The notes under the pieces are model-generated. The model saw only the letters and a program-made list of their open reading frames with translations. It was not told the DNA's origin and did not search any database. The position numbers and the translations under genes are program-made. Shown here piece after piece: positions 41,307 through 49,060 of a DNA stretch of 64,000 nt. Source of the DNA: CAYNVQ01 sp964400735 (GTDB taxonomy: Bacteria; Acidobacteriota; Aminicenantia; Aminicenantales; Aminicenantaceae). The stretch lies in contig CAYNVQ010000001.1 in NCBI GenBank assembly GCA_964400735.1, forward strand, positions 620,001-684,000. Direction: 5' to 3'. Every line of letters begins with the position of its first letter. Position 1 is the stretch's first letter.

Positions 41307-43847
41307 TCAAGAATAATCCAGCGAGAAGTCTTCCATCCCGTCGAACTGGAGATACCGGTAGATCTTTGAAGCCTTGGGGATCACTTTCTCTTCTATGACC
41401 GAGAAATATCTTTCAGGCAAAGGTAATTTACCTTCTAAAGCGGCCACAGCGGCAAGCTCTGCCGAACCCAAATACACGCGGGCTCCATCTCCCATCCGGT
41501 TATCGAAGTTTCGAGTAGAGGTGGATATGATCGTCGATTTCGGCCTTACCCGGGCTTGATTGCCCATGCAAAGGGAACAGCCGGGAATCTCCGTCCTGGC
41601 TCCAACACTTGAGTAGATGGAAAAATATCCTTCTCTCATCAGTTGGGTTCTGTCCATTTTAGTCGGAGGAGTCAGCCAGACTCGAGTGCTCAAATAGCCA
41701 GCTCCATCGAAAATTTCTCCAGCAGCGCGGAAATGACCAATATTGGTCATGCAGGAGCCGATGAAGATTTCATCGATTCTATCACCGGCTACTTCGGAGA
41801 GGAGCTTGACGTCATCCGGATCGTTGGGGCAGGCAAGAATAGGCTCTTTGATATCTCCCAGATCGATATCCAGCACAGCTGCGTATTCGGCATTCTCATC
41901 CCGCCGCAAAAGAACAGGATTCTCCAGCCAGCTTTTACAGGCTTCTATGCGTCTTTTCAAGGTATCGGCATCCCGGTAACCCTCTTCGATAAGCTTTTCC
42001 ATCAAGGCTACATTGCTTCTCGTAAACGCGGCGACACTATCCACGCTCAAGGAAATGGTCCCTCCGGCTGCCGATCTTTCAGCGGTGGCATCGGTCAGCT
42101 CAAAGGCCTGTTCCACTGTCAAATCAGGCAGGCCCTCCATCTCCAGAAGCCGACCGTTGAATATGTTTTTCTTTCCCTCTTTAGCCACAGAAAGCAATCC
42201 CTTTTGGATCGCGAAATAGGGTATGGCATTGACGGCATCCCTCAGGGTTATTCCTCGATTCAATTTCCCTTTGAATTTGACAAGGACCGATTCGGGCATA
42301 TCAAGAGGCATGAATCCCAGAGTTCCGGCAAAAGCCACCAAGCCCGATCCAGCAGGGAAGCTCAAACCGATAGGAAATCGCGTATGAGAATCCCCGCCTG
42401 TTCCCATGGCGTCAGGAACCAACAAGCGGTTTATCCAGGAATGGATAACGCCATCCCCTGGTTTAAGAGACAATCCCTTTCTTTCGACGATAAAACGGGA
42501 AAGCGACTCATGCATGTTTACATCGGCGGGCTTAGGATAAGCAGCCGTATGACAGAATGACTGCATGAAAAGGGGCGCCTGAAATTGCAGACAGGCCAAT
42601 TCCTTGAGTTCATCCGCCGTCATCGGCCCTGTAGTATCCTGGGACCCCACGGTGGTCATCCTGGGCTCGCACGCCGAACCGGGAAGCACTCCACTTGTAT
42701 CACAAGCACGGCCTACGATTTTCTGGGCCAAAGAATATCCCTGACCCGGTTTGGGCTTGGGATTTTCGATTCTGACAAAAAAATCTGCTTCTTCTTGTCC
42801 GAGGACTTCCCGGGCTTTTCCGGTCAATGAACGGCCGATGATCAGATTCAGCCGTCCTCCAGCTCGGAATTCATCCCTGAGCGTTGGGGGGTGAATCTTG
42901 AACGAAGCCAAAGTTTCCCCTGCCTCATCAGAAATAATTCCCTTTTGCGCATCCACATGGATAACGGAGCCGCTTTTTATTTTACTTACATCAGTCATCA
43001 ACGGCAATCCGCCAGAATCCTCTACGGTGTTGAAAAAAATGGGTGCGATCAAGCCACCGATGACCACTCCTCCTCTTCTTTTGTTGGGCACATAGGGGAC
43101 ATCTTCCCCTATATGCCAGAGCAAGGAATTAGTGGCCGATTTTCTGGAGGACCCCGTGCCCACTACGTCTCCGACAAAGGCCACCTGTTCACCCTGCTCC
43201 CGGTAGCGCCTGATCATCTCTATTCCTCCGGGAAAACGTGTCTCTCCCATAGAGAGTGCATGGAGAGGGATATCGGGCCTGCTCCAGGCATGTTTTGCCG
43301 GAGAGAGATCGTCGGTGTTCGTTTCCCCCTCTACTTTGAAGACTCTCAAGACGAATTTTTCAGGAAAGGGGGGTCTAGAGAGGAACCACTTTCCTTCGGC
43401 CCATGATTTAAGTACAGTCTCGGCATGGAGATCCGTTTCCGCCAGTTTTGCCATTTGGTCAAAGGCACCGTATATAAGGATGATTTTCTCTAGCGCATCA
43501 GCGGCATGTGGAGCGAACTGCTTATCCCTTAGCATATCGATCAAAGACTCTACATTGTAGCCTCCGAGCATGGTGCCAAGCAGGAAAACCGCCTTTTCCG
43601 GTGACACTGCCGGCGATACCGCATCACCCCTAGCAACCTTTGTGAGCCACTCGGCCTTCACTTCCGCTGCCGGGTCGACCCCAGGAGATACGCGCTGGCT
43701 GAGCAGCCCGAAAAGAAGCTCTGACTTCCCCTCAGGAGGATTTTCCAACAACCGACAGACCTCCGATACCTGGTCAGGGCTCAAAGGCAAAGGAGGTATG
43801 TTTTGCTTTTTTCTCTCTTCTTCATGCTCAAAATAAGAATCTAACAT
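41307..43847 (-). CDS. acnB: Aconitate hydratase B
   Basis: [4Fe-4S] enzyme isomerising citrate and isocitrate (and often 2-methylisocitrate), 846 aa against 865 in E. coli AcnB. Domain order is the B-type one: N-terminal HEAT-like domain (1-150), swivel domain (about 160-370) with DDLSPAKHAW and GTGSSRKSATNS, then the cluster-bearing domains with cluster cysteines in GSCMTNIGH and PGCSLCMGNQ. GDSHTRFP is the substrate loop. Start is placed at the ATG at 43847, eight bases after GGGAG; an in-frame GTG three codons earlier overlaps that site. Divergent from icd, with a palindromic element between the promoters. Confidence 0.96.
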   Translation of the reverse strand: MLDSYFEHEEERKKQNIPPLPLSPDQVSEVCRLLENPPEGKSELLFGLLSQRVSPGVDPAAEVKAEWLTKVARGDAVSPAVSPEKAVFLLGTMLGGYNVESLIDMLRDKQFAPHAADALEKIILIYGAFDQMAKLAETDLHAETVLKSWAEGKWFLSRPPFPEKFVLRVFKVEGETNTDDLSPAKHAWSRPDIPLHALSMGETRFPGGIEMIRRYREQGEQVAFVGDVVGTGSSRKSATNSLLWHIGEDVPYVPNKRRGGVVIGGLIAPIFFNTVEDSGGLPLMTDVSKIKSGSVIHVDAQKGIISDEAGETLASFKIHPPTLRDEFRAGGRLNLIIGRSLTGKAREVLGQEEADFFVRIENPKPKPGQGYSLAQKIVGRACDTSGVLPGSACEPRMTTVGSQDTTGPMTADELKELACLQFQAPLFMQSFCHTAAYPKPADVNMHESLSRFIVERKGLSLKPGDGVIHSWINRLLVPDAMGTGGDSHTRFPIGLSFPAGSGLVAFAGTLGFMPLDMPESVLVKFKGKLNRGITLRDAVNAIPYFAIQKGLLSVAKEGKKNIFNGRLLEMEGLPDLTVEQAFELTDATAERSAAGGTISLSVDSVAAFTRSNVALMEKLIEEGYRDADTLKRRIEACKSWLENPVLLRRDENAEYAAVLDIDLGDIKEPILACPNDPDDVKLLSEVAGDRIDEIFIGSCMTNIGHFRAAGEIFDGAGYLSTRVWLTPPTKMDRTQLMREGYFSIYSSVGARTEIPGCSLCMGNQARVRPKSTIISTSTRNFDNRMGDGARVYLGSAELAAVAALEGKLPLPERYFSVIEEKVIPKASKIYRYLQFDGMEDFSLDYS

Positions 43848-43874
43848 TTCTTTCACTCCCTTATGAAAAAACGA

Positions 43875-43905
43875 AAATAAGATTTTAAATTCTTTTCGCT
43901 GTCAA
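43875..43905 (-). promoter_or_regulatory. Probable promoter of acnB
   Basis: Minus strand: perfect TTGACA (43905-43900), then a weaker -10: TCTTAT at 17 bp (43882-43877) or TTATTT at 19 bp. Confidence 0.4.
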
Positions 43906-43914
43906 AGCAAGGGC

Positions 43915-44011
43915 GGGGACGTTCCTTTAGGTACCACCCTATAGTTGTACAGTTCAAATATGAATCTGTAGATAACATGAGCATTAGGGTGTTACCTAAA
44001 GGAACGTCCCC
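43915..44011. repeat. 97-bp REP/MITE-like palindromic element
   Basis: Left arm GGGGACGTTCCTTTAGGTACCACCCTA (27 bp, 43915-43941) is the reverse complement of 43985-44011 with a single mismatch. The 43-bp centre contains a second stem (43944-43956 with 43961-43976, small bulges). It lies exactly between the two divergent promoters of acnB and icd, 9 bp from one -35 box and 15 bp from the other. GGGGACGTTCC termini recall REP elements mobilised by Y1-type (RAYT) transposases, by recollection; no transposase is in the window. Confidence 0.85.
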
Positions 44012-44026
44012 ATAAATTAAAAAAAG

Positions 44027-44055
44027 TTGATTTTCACAATTAAAAAGGGTAATAT
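44027..44055 (+). promoter_or_regulatory. Promoter of the icd-mdh-fumarase-sucCD block
   Basis: TTGATT (44027-44032), 17-bp spacer, TAATAT (44050-44055). GGGAGG precedes the icd ATG at 44100. Confidence 0.6.
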
Positions 44056-44099
44056 TCTACCTCCAATTTTTCATAAAACTATTACTGGGAGGAATAATT

Positions 44100-45299
44100 A
44101 TGGATAATGCCGCTATCGAGAGAGCCAAAGAGCATTTTGGCCAAATCGTGCAAGAACAGCTCCGACGAGTCGAGGAGATGAAAGAGGCACTGGACTGGAT
44201 CGATTATTCTCAGCTCAAACCGATCATCGTCGGTATCATAGGCGGGGATGGCATCGGTCCCTACATCGCAGATGAAGCTCGGCGAGTCCTGGAATTCGTC
44301 CTCAAGGAAGAAGTCGCCAGCGGAAAAGTCGAGATGCGTGATATCGAAGGACTGACCATCGAAAATCGCTCGGAGCATAACAAGTCCATTCCTGATGATG
44401 TTCTGGCAGAAATAAAAAAATGTCATGTGACCCTAAAGGGCCCGACGACCACCCCCCGCAAAGGAGATCCCTGGCCCAATATCGAGAGCTGCAACGTCTC
44501 CATGCGGCGATACTTGGACCTGTTTGCCAACGTCAGACCCGTCAAGGTTCCCAAAGAAGGAATCGACTGGATGTTCTTCCGAGAGAACACAGAGGGAGCC
44601 TATGTTCTGGGAAGTAGAGGAATCCATGTGACAGAGGATATCGCCATGGACTTCAAAGTAATCACCAGCCAAGGAGCTGAGAGGATTATCCGCCTGGCTT
44701 TCGAATACGCCAAAAAGAACAAGATCAACAAAGTGACTATCGTGACCAAAGCCAACGTGGTCAAAACATCGGATGGAAAGTTCCTGGATATCGGCTACAG
44801 GATAGCCAAAGAATACCCGGAAGTTGAAGTCGATGACTGGTACATCGATATCATGACGGCGAAGCTGGTGGACCCCAAACGAAGAACACAGTTCAAGGTC
44901 TTGGTTCTCCCCAATCTCTATGGGGACATCCTTACCGATGAGGCCGCAGAGTTCCAGGGCGGCGTTGGGACGGCGGGAAGCGCAAATATCGGAAAACGCT
45001 ACGCTATGTTCGAAGCCATCCATGGTTCTGCGCCCCGAATGGTGAAGGAAGGCCGTGCAAAATACGCCGACCCGGCGAGCATGATCAGAGCTGCGGCCAT
45101 GCTGGTCAACCACATTGGGTACCCAGAGAGAGCCAAGATGCTGGAGATGGCACTGGATATCTGCGGCAATTACGAAAAAAAACTGGTCATGACCGGCCGA
45201 GACAACGGTGCGACCGGAGATGAATACACCAACTACATCATGGAGACCATGCAGGATCCCAACCTCAAAGAACGTTGGGAAGGCTATGTGAAGGGATAG
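44100..45299 (+). CDS. icd: Isocitrate dehydrogenase (isocitrate/isopropylmalate family)
   Basis: Oxidatively decarboxylates isocitrate to 2-oxoglutarate, 399 aa. An N-terminal helical lead of about 38 residues precedes the Rossmann-like start IVGIIGGDGIGPYIADEA. Family motifs: LKGPTTTPRKGDPWPNIE, RENTEGAYVLGSRG, LPNLYGDILTDEAAEFQGGVG (metal-binding aspartates) and EAIHGSAPRM. The cofactor positions after HGSAP are R-M, neither the Lys-Tyr of NADP enzymes nor Asp-Ile of NAD ones, so cofactor use is open. First gene of the TCA block; the aconitase is divergent, so the two steps may be co-regulated. Confidence 0.9.
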   Translation: MDNAAIERAKEHFGQIVQEQLRRVEEMKEALDWIDYSQLKPIIVGIIGGDGIGPYIADEARRVLEFVLKEEVASGKVEMRDIEGLTIENRSEHNKSIPDDVLAEIKKCHVTLKGPTTTPRKGDPWPNIESCNVSMRRYLDLFANVRPVKVPKEGIDWMFFRENTEGAYVLGSRGIHVTEDIAMDFKVITSQGAERIIRLAFEYAKKNKINKVTIVTKANVVKTSDGKFLDIGYRIAKEYPEVEVDDWYIDIMTAKLVDPKRRTQFKVLVLPNLYGDILTDEAAEFQGGVGTAGSANIGKRYAMFEAIHGSAPRMVKEGRAKYADPASMIRAAAMLVNHIGYPERAKMLEMALDICGNYEKKLVMTGRDNGATGDEYTNYIMETMQDPNLKERWEGYVKG

Positions 45300-45362
45300 T
45301 GAATTATCAGGAATACTGCTTCCTGTTGTTTTAAAGAACAGTCATAATTAAAGGAGGTTCAA

Positions 45363-46304
45363 ATGAGGAAAAAGATCGCTTTAATCGGCGGCGGACAAAT
45401 CGGACAGATTCTGGCCATGCTCGCTGCCCAGAAGGAAATGGGAGATATCGTCATCCTCGACATCCCCGATTACGTCAATCCTGTCAAAGGAAAAGCTTTG
45501 GATCTGATGGAAATGGCCCCCCACGGCAATTATGATGCCAATATTACAGGTTCATCGGATTATAAGGATATTGCAGGTGCCAATGTGTGTATCATAACGG
45601 CAGGCAAGCCCCGGCAAGCAGGCATGACGCGCGAGGATCTGCTCAACACGAATATAAAAATCATCGAGCAGGTGGCTAAGGGCATCAAAGAGAATGCTCC
45701 CAATGCATTCTGTATTGTCCTCACCAATCCACTGGACGCCATGGTTTATTGCTTCCATAAGATCACCGGTTTCCCCAAGCATCAGGTCATCGGGATGGCC
45801 GGAACTCTTGATACTGCAAGATTCAGATCCTTTATTGGCATGGAGTTGAAGGTTTCAGTGGCCGATATTGCCGGAACGGTCCTTGGTGGCCATGGCCCGA
45901 CCATGGTTCCTCTGCCTCGTTTAACCACAGTGGGAGGCGTTCCTTTGACCGAACTCGCCACCCAGGAACAAATCGATGCGATCGTGGACCGCACCCGTAA
46001 GGCGGGGACCGAGATCGTGCAGCTTTTCGGAAAAGGATCGGCCTTTTTCAGCCCTGCTTGGAGCGCTATCGTCATTGCCGAATCGTACCTCAAAGACAAA
46101 AGACGCATCCTTCCCTGCGCCGCCCTCTGTGAGGAAGAATATGACATGGGAGGATTGTTCATCGGCGTACCCTGCTTGATAAGCGCTAAGGGCATGGAAA
46201 AGATTATCGAAATCAAACTTACCGATGAAGAAAAAGCCATGCTCCAGACAACTAAAGAAGCGGTGCAGAAGACCATCAACGAGTGCAAAACTCAGGGCAT
46301 CTGA
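45363..46304 (+). CDS. mdh: Malate dehydrogenase
   Basis: LDH-like NAD-dependent malate dehydrogenase, 313 aa. Nucleotide motif IGGGQIGQIL (8-17), with Asp ending beta-2 (VILDIPD), which favours NAD. Substrate-loop arginines lie in KPRQAGMTREDLL, and the catalytic His in LGGHGPTMVPLPR (family usually GEHGDSMV; here GGHGPT). AAGGAGG precedes the ATG. Catalyses malate/oxaloacetate exchange next to the fumarase beta gene 21 bases downstream. Confidence 0.94.
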   Translation: MRKKIALIGGGQIGQILAMLAAQKEMGDIVILDIPDYVNPVKGKALDLMEMAPHGNYDANITGSSDYKDIAGANVCIITAGKPRQAGMTREDLLNTNIKIIEQVAKGIKENAPNAFCIVLTNPLDAMVYCFHKITGFPKHQVIGMAGTLDTARFRSFIGMELKVSVADIAGTVLGGHGPTMVPLPRLTTVGGVPLTELATQEQIDAIVDRTRKAGTEIVQLFGKGSAFFSPAWSAIVIAESYLKDKRRILPCAALCEEEYDMGGLFIGVPCLISAKGMEKIIEIKLTDEEKAMLQTTKEAVQKTINECKTQGI

Positions 46305-46325
46305 TCCCTCAAGGGAACCAATACC

Positions 46326-46880
46326 ATGGCCGAACACAGAATCACGACCCCTGTAACGGATGATGTTATCGAACAGCTCCGTGCAGGCGATACGGTCTAC
46401 ATAACAGGATATCTCTACACTGGAAGGGACTCTGCCCATAAAAAATTGATCGATCTGGTCAACGAGGGAAAGGATCTGCCCATCGAGCTGGAAGGACAGC
46501 TCATCTACTATGTCGGTCCCACTCCCGCCCGTCCCGGGAAACCCATCGGTTCGGCCGGGCCAACGACCAGCTACAGGATGGACTCCTATGCGCCGACTCT
46601 TCATCGGCTGGGTATAAAAGGCACCATCGGGAAAGGATCACGAAACGAAGAAGTCAAAGAATCCCTGAAAAAGTATAAAGCCGTCTATCTGGCGGCTGTC
46701 GGGGGTGCCGGAGCCCTGATTTCGAAGAGCATCGAAGGAGCCGAAGTCATCGCCTATCCCGAATTGGGACCTGAGGCGATTCGGCGTGTTAACGTCAAGG
46801 AATTTCCCTGTATCGTCATCAATGACATGTATGGCGGAGACCTGTACGAAGAAGGTAAAAAGAAATACAAAAAAGAATAG
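46326..46880 (+). CDS. Class I fumarate hydratase, beta (C-terminal) subunit
   Basis: 184-aa beta component of the two-subunit class I fumarase / tartrate dehydratase family. Motifs: RITTPVTDDVIEQLRAGDTVYITGYLYTGRD, YYVGPTPARPGKPIGSAGPTTSYRMD (substrate loop), IGKGSRNEEV and AAVGGAGALISKSIEGAEVIAYPELGPEAIRRVNVKEFP. The [4Fe-4S]-bearing alpha subunit is not encoded in this window, although alpha and beta are usually adjacent. Whether the product is fumarase or L-tartrate dehydratase cannot be settled here; position after mdh favours fumarase. Confidence 0.9.
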   Translation: MAEHRITTPVTDDVIEQLRAGDTVYITGYLYTGRDSAHKKLIDLVNEGKDLPIELEGQLIYYVGPTPARPGKPIGSAGPTTSYRMDSYAPTLHRLGIKGTIGKGSRNEEVKESLKKYKAVYLAAVGGAGALISKSIEGAEVIAYPELGPEAIRRVNVKEFPCIVINDMYGGDLYEEGKKKYKKE

Positions 46881-46999
46881 ACCAGGAGCGTCAGGTCAGA
46901 ACAAACTCGCTTCTATAAAAGGAGAGTTGTTTTCTATCTTTTTTTGAGCATCGAGCTGAAGCTCCTCAATTTATCTTATTTCTTAAAAGGATTGGTGCA

Positions 47000-48166
47000 A
47001 TGAAAATACACGAATATCAAGCCAAACAAATCCTCCACAAATTCGGAGTAGCCATCCCCCGCGGAGAAGTGGCTTTTACTCCTGAAGAAGCCAAGGCTGT
47101 TGCCCAAAAGATCGGCCCAAAAGTGGTATTGAAAGCCCAGATCCATGCAGGAGGAAGAGGTAAAGGCGGTGGGGTCAAAATCGTCAACAGCCCTGACGAA
47201 GCGGAATCCCTAGCCCGAGATATGATCGGAATGACTCTCGTCACCCATCAAACCGGTCCAGAAGGAAAAACAGTCAAGAGGCTGCTGGTTGAGGAAGCCC
47301 TGGATATCGAGAAAGAGCTCTATGTCGGGCTTGTGATCGACAGAGCCAAGGAAGCCCCGGTTGTTATGGCTTCCACCGAAGGAGGCGTAGAGATCGAGAA
47401 GGTGGCGGCCGAAAAGCCTGAGTTGATCTTCAAGGAATATATCAATCCCGCCACAGGATTTCTAGGTTTTCAAGCCAGGAAGTTGGCCTTCCGACTCGGA
47501 CTAAAAGGTGAAACGCTGAAACAAGCAGTCAAATTCATAACCGCATTGTACAAAGCTTTCCAGGCCACCGACGCTTCACTCGCCGAGATCAACCCCCTCC
47601 TCGTGACCAAACAGGGAAATGTGTTGGCCCTGGATGCCAAGATGAATTTCGACGACAATGCCCTCCAGCGCCACCCCGAAATTCAAGAGATGCGAGACCT
47701 GGACGAAGAAGAGCCTCTCGAGGTCGAAGCCTCCAATTATGACTTGAATTACATCAAACTCGATGGGAATGTCGGATGTATGGTCAATGGAGCAGGCTTG
47801 GCCATGGCAACCATGGATATCATCATGCATACTGGAGGAATGCCAGCAAACTTTCTCGACGTGGGCGGGGGTGTCTCTGAAGAAGCGGTTAAAAACGCCT
47901 TTAAAATTCTTGTCTCCGACAAGGATGTCAAGGCCGCCCTGATCAATATATTCGGCGGAATTGTCCGCTGTGACCTGGTCGCCAACGGCATCGTGAAGGC
48001 CGCTAAAGAAGTGGGGTTGAAAATGCCCATGGTGGTGAGGCTAGAAGGAACAAACGTCGAAATCGGCAAAAAAATTCTGGAAGAATCAGGGCTAAGCTTT
48101 TACTCGGCTTCGAGCATGAAAGAGGCGGCGGAAAAGGTTGTTCCTCTTGCTGCTCAGCACCAATAA
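47000..48166 (+). CDS. sucC: Succinyl-CoA synthetase (ADP/GDP-forming), beta subunit
   Basis: Makes ATP or GTP from succinyl-CoA, or runs in reverse, 388 aa like E. coli SucC. ATP-grasp domain with MKIHEYQAKQILHKFGV at the start and AQIHAGGRGKGGGVKI; C-terminal CoA-ligase fold with NFLDVGGGVSEEAVKNAFKI and INIFGGIVRCDLVANGIV. sucD follows 12 bases later. In this organism it may provide succinyl-CoA for, or use it from, the methylmalonyl-CoA mutase encoded at 37544-39724. Confidence 0.97.
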   Translation: MKIHEYQAKQILHKFGVAIPRGEVAFTPEEAKAVAQKIGPKVVLKAQIHAGGRGKGGGVKIVNSPDEAESLARDMIGMTLVTHQTGPEGKTVKRLLVEEALDIEKELYVGLVIDRAKEAPVVMASTEGGVEIEKVAAEKPELIFKEYINPATGFLGFQARKLAFRLGLKGETLKQAVKFITALYKAFQATDASLAEINPLLVTKQGNVLALDAKMNFDDNALQRHPEIQEMRDLDEEEPLEVEASNYDLNYIKLDGNVGCMVNGAGLAMATMDIIMHTGGMPANFLDVGGGVSEEAVKNAFKILVSDKDVKAALINIFGGIVRCDLVANGIVKAAKEVGLKMPMVVRLEGTNVEIGKKILEESGLSFYSASSMKEAAEKVVPLAAQHQ

Positions 48167-48178
48167 AAGGAGTGGAAA

Positions 48179-49051
48179 ATGAGTATTCTTATAGATGAGA
48201 AAACGCGAGTCGTCGTACAAGGAATCACCGGAAGTGAAGGAACCTTCCACACCCAGAGAATGCAGGAGTATGGGACAAAGATCGTTGCCGGTGTTACCCC
48301 CGGAAAGGGGGGACAGACGCATTTGGATGTTCCGGTTTTCAATACTGTGGCCGACGCCGTAAATAAAGAAGGAGCCAACGCTTCAGCCATTTTCGTTCCT
48401 CCCTATTTCGCTGCCGATGCCATCATGGAAGCGGCCGATGCGGGCGTCAAGCTTGTGGTGTGCATCACCGAGGGCATTCCAACCTTCGACATGATCAAGG
48501 TCAAACAATTCCTTAAAGACAAGGACTGTAGCCTCATCGGGCCGAACACCCCCGGTATCATTTCCCCCGGAAAATGCAAAATAGGGATTATGCCCGGGCA
48601 CATCCATTCTCCGGGCACGGTCGGCATCATCTCCAGATCAGGCACCCTCACCTATGAAGCCGTGCAGCAGGCCTCCCTACAGGGATACGGACAATCCACA
48701 GCCATCGGCATCGGAGGGGATCCGATCGTCGGATTGAAGTTCATCGAATTGATGAAACTATTCAAGGAGGATGCTGAGACAGAGGCGGTGATCCTCATCG
48801 GGGAGATCGGGGGCACGGCCGAGGAAGAAGCTGCCGATTACATCGGGAAAGAATACAGCAAGCCTGTCGTTAGCTTTATCGCTGGGCAAACAGCGCCTCC
48901 TGGACGCCGGATGGGGCACGCCGGAGCTATTATCGCCGGAGGAAAAGGTACGGCCAAGGAAAAAATGGAAGCCCTGAAAAACGCAGGGGTTCATGTCGCC
49001 GTGAGCCCGGCAGAAATCGGCGCAAAATTAAAAGAAGCATTGACGGGATAA
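48179..49051 (+). CDS. sucD: Succinyl-CoA synthetase, alpha subunit
   Basis: CoA-binding catalytic subunit, 290 aa. CoA/Rossmann domain with VVQGITGSEGTFHTQRM (13-29) and TPGKGGQTHLDVPVF; the phosphohistidine is His247 in MGHAGAIIAGG. GGDPIVGLKFIELMKLF and IGEIGGTAEEEAA are family blocks. AAGGAG before the ATG. Ends the TCA block and converges with the M14 peptidase gene ten bases away. Confidence 0.97.
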   Translation: MSILIDEKTRVVVQGITGSEGTFHTQRMQEYGTKIVAGVTPGKGGQTHLDVPVFNTVADAVNKEGANASAIFVPPYFAADAIMEAADAGVKLVVCITEGIPTFDMIKVKQFLKDKDCSLIGPNTPGIISPGKCKIGIMPGHIHSPGTVGIISRSGTLTYEAVQQASLQGYGQSTAIGIGGDPIVGLKFIELMKLFKEDAETEAVILIGEIGGTAEEEAADYIGKEYSKPVVSFIAGQTAPPGRRMGHAGAIIAGGKGTAKEKMEALKNAGVHVAVSPAEIGAKLKEALTG

Positions 49052-49060
49052 TCCTCTTCT

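Noticed and set aside
44433..45113. 226-codon antisense frame inside icd
   Set aside because: Shadow of a firmly identified gene; no motif, start site or promoter of its own. The same applies to long antisense frames in OPT2 (33717-34625, 33851-34402), acnB (41643-42560) and mdh (45782-46604).
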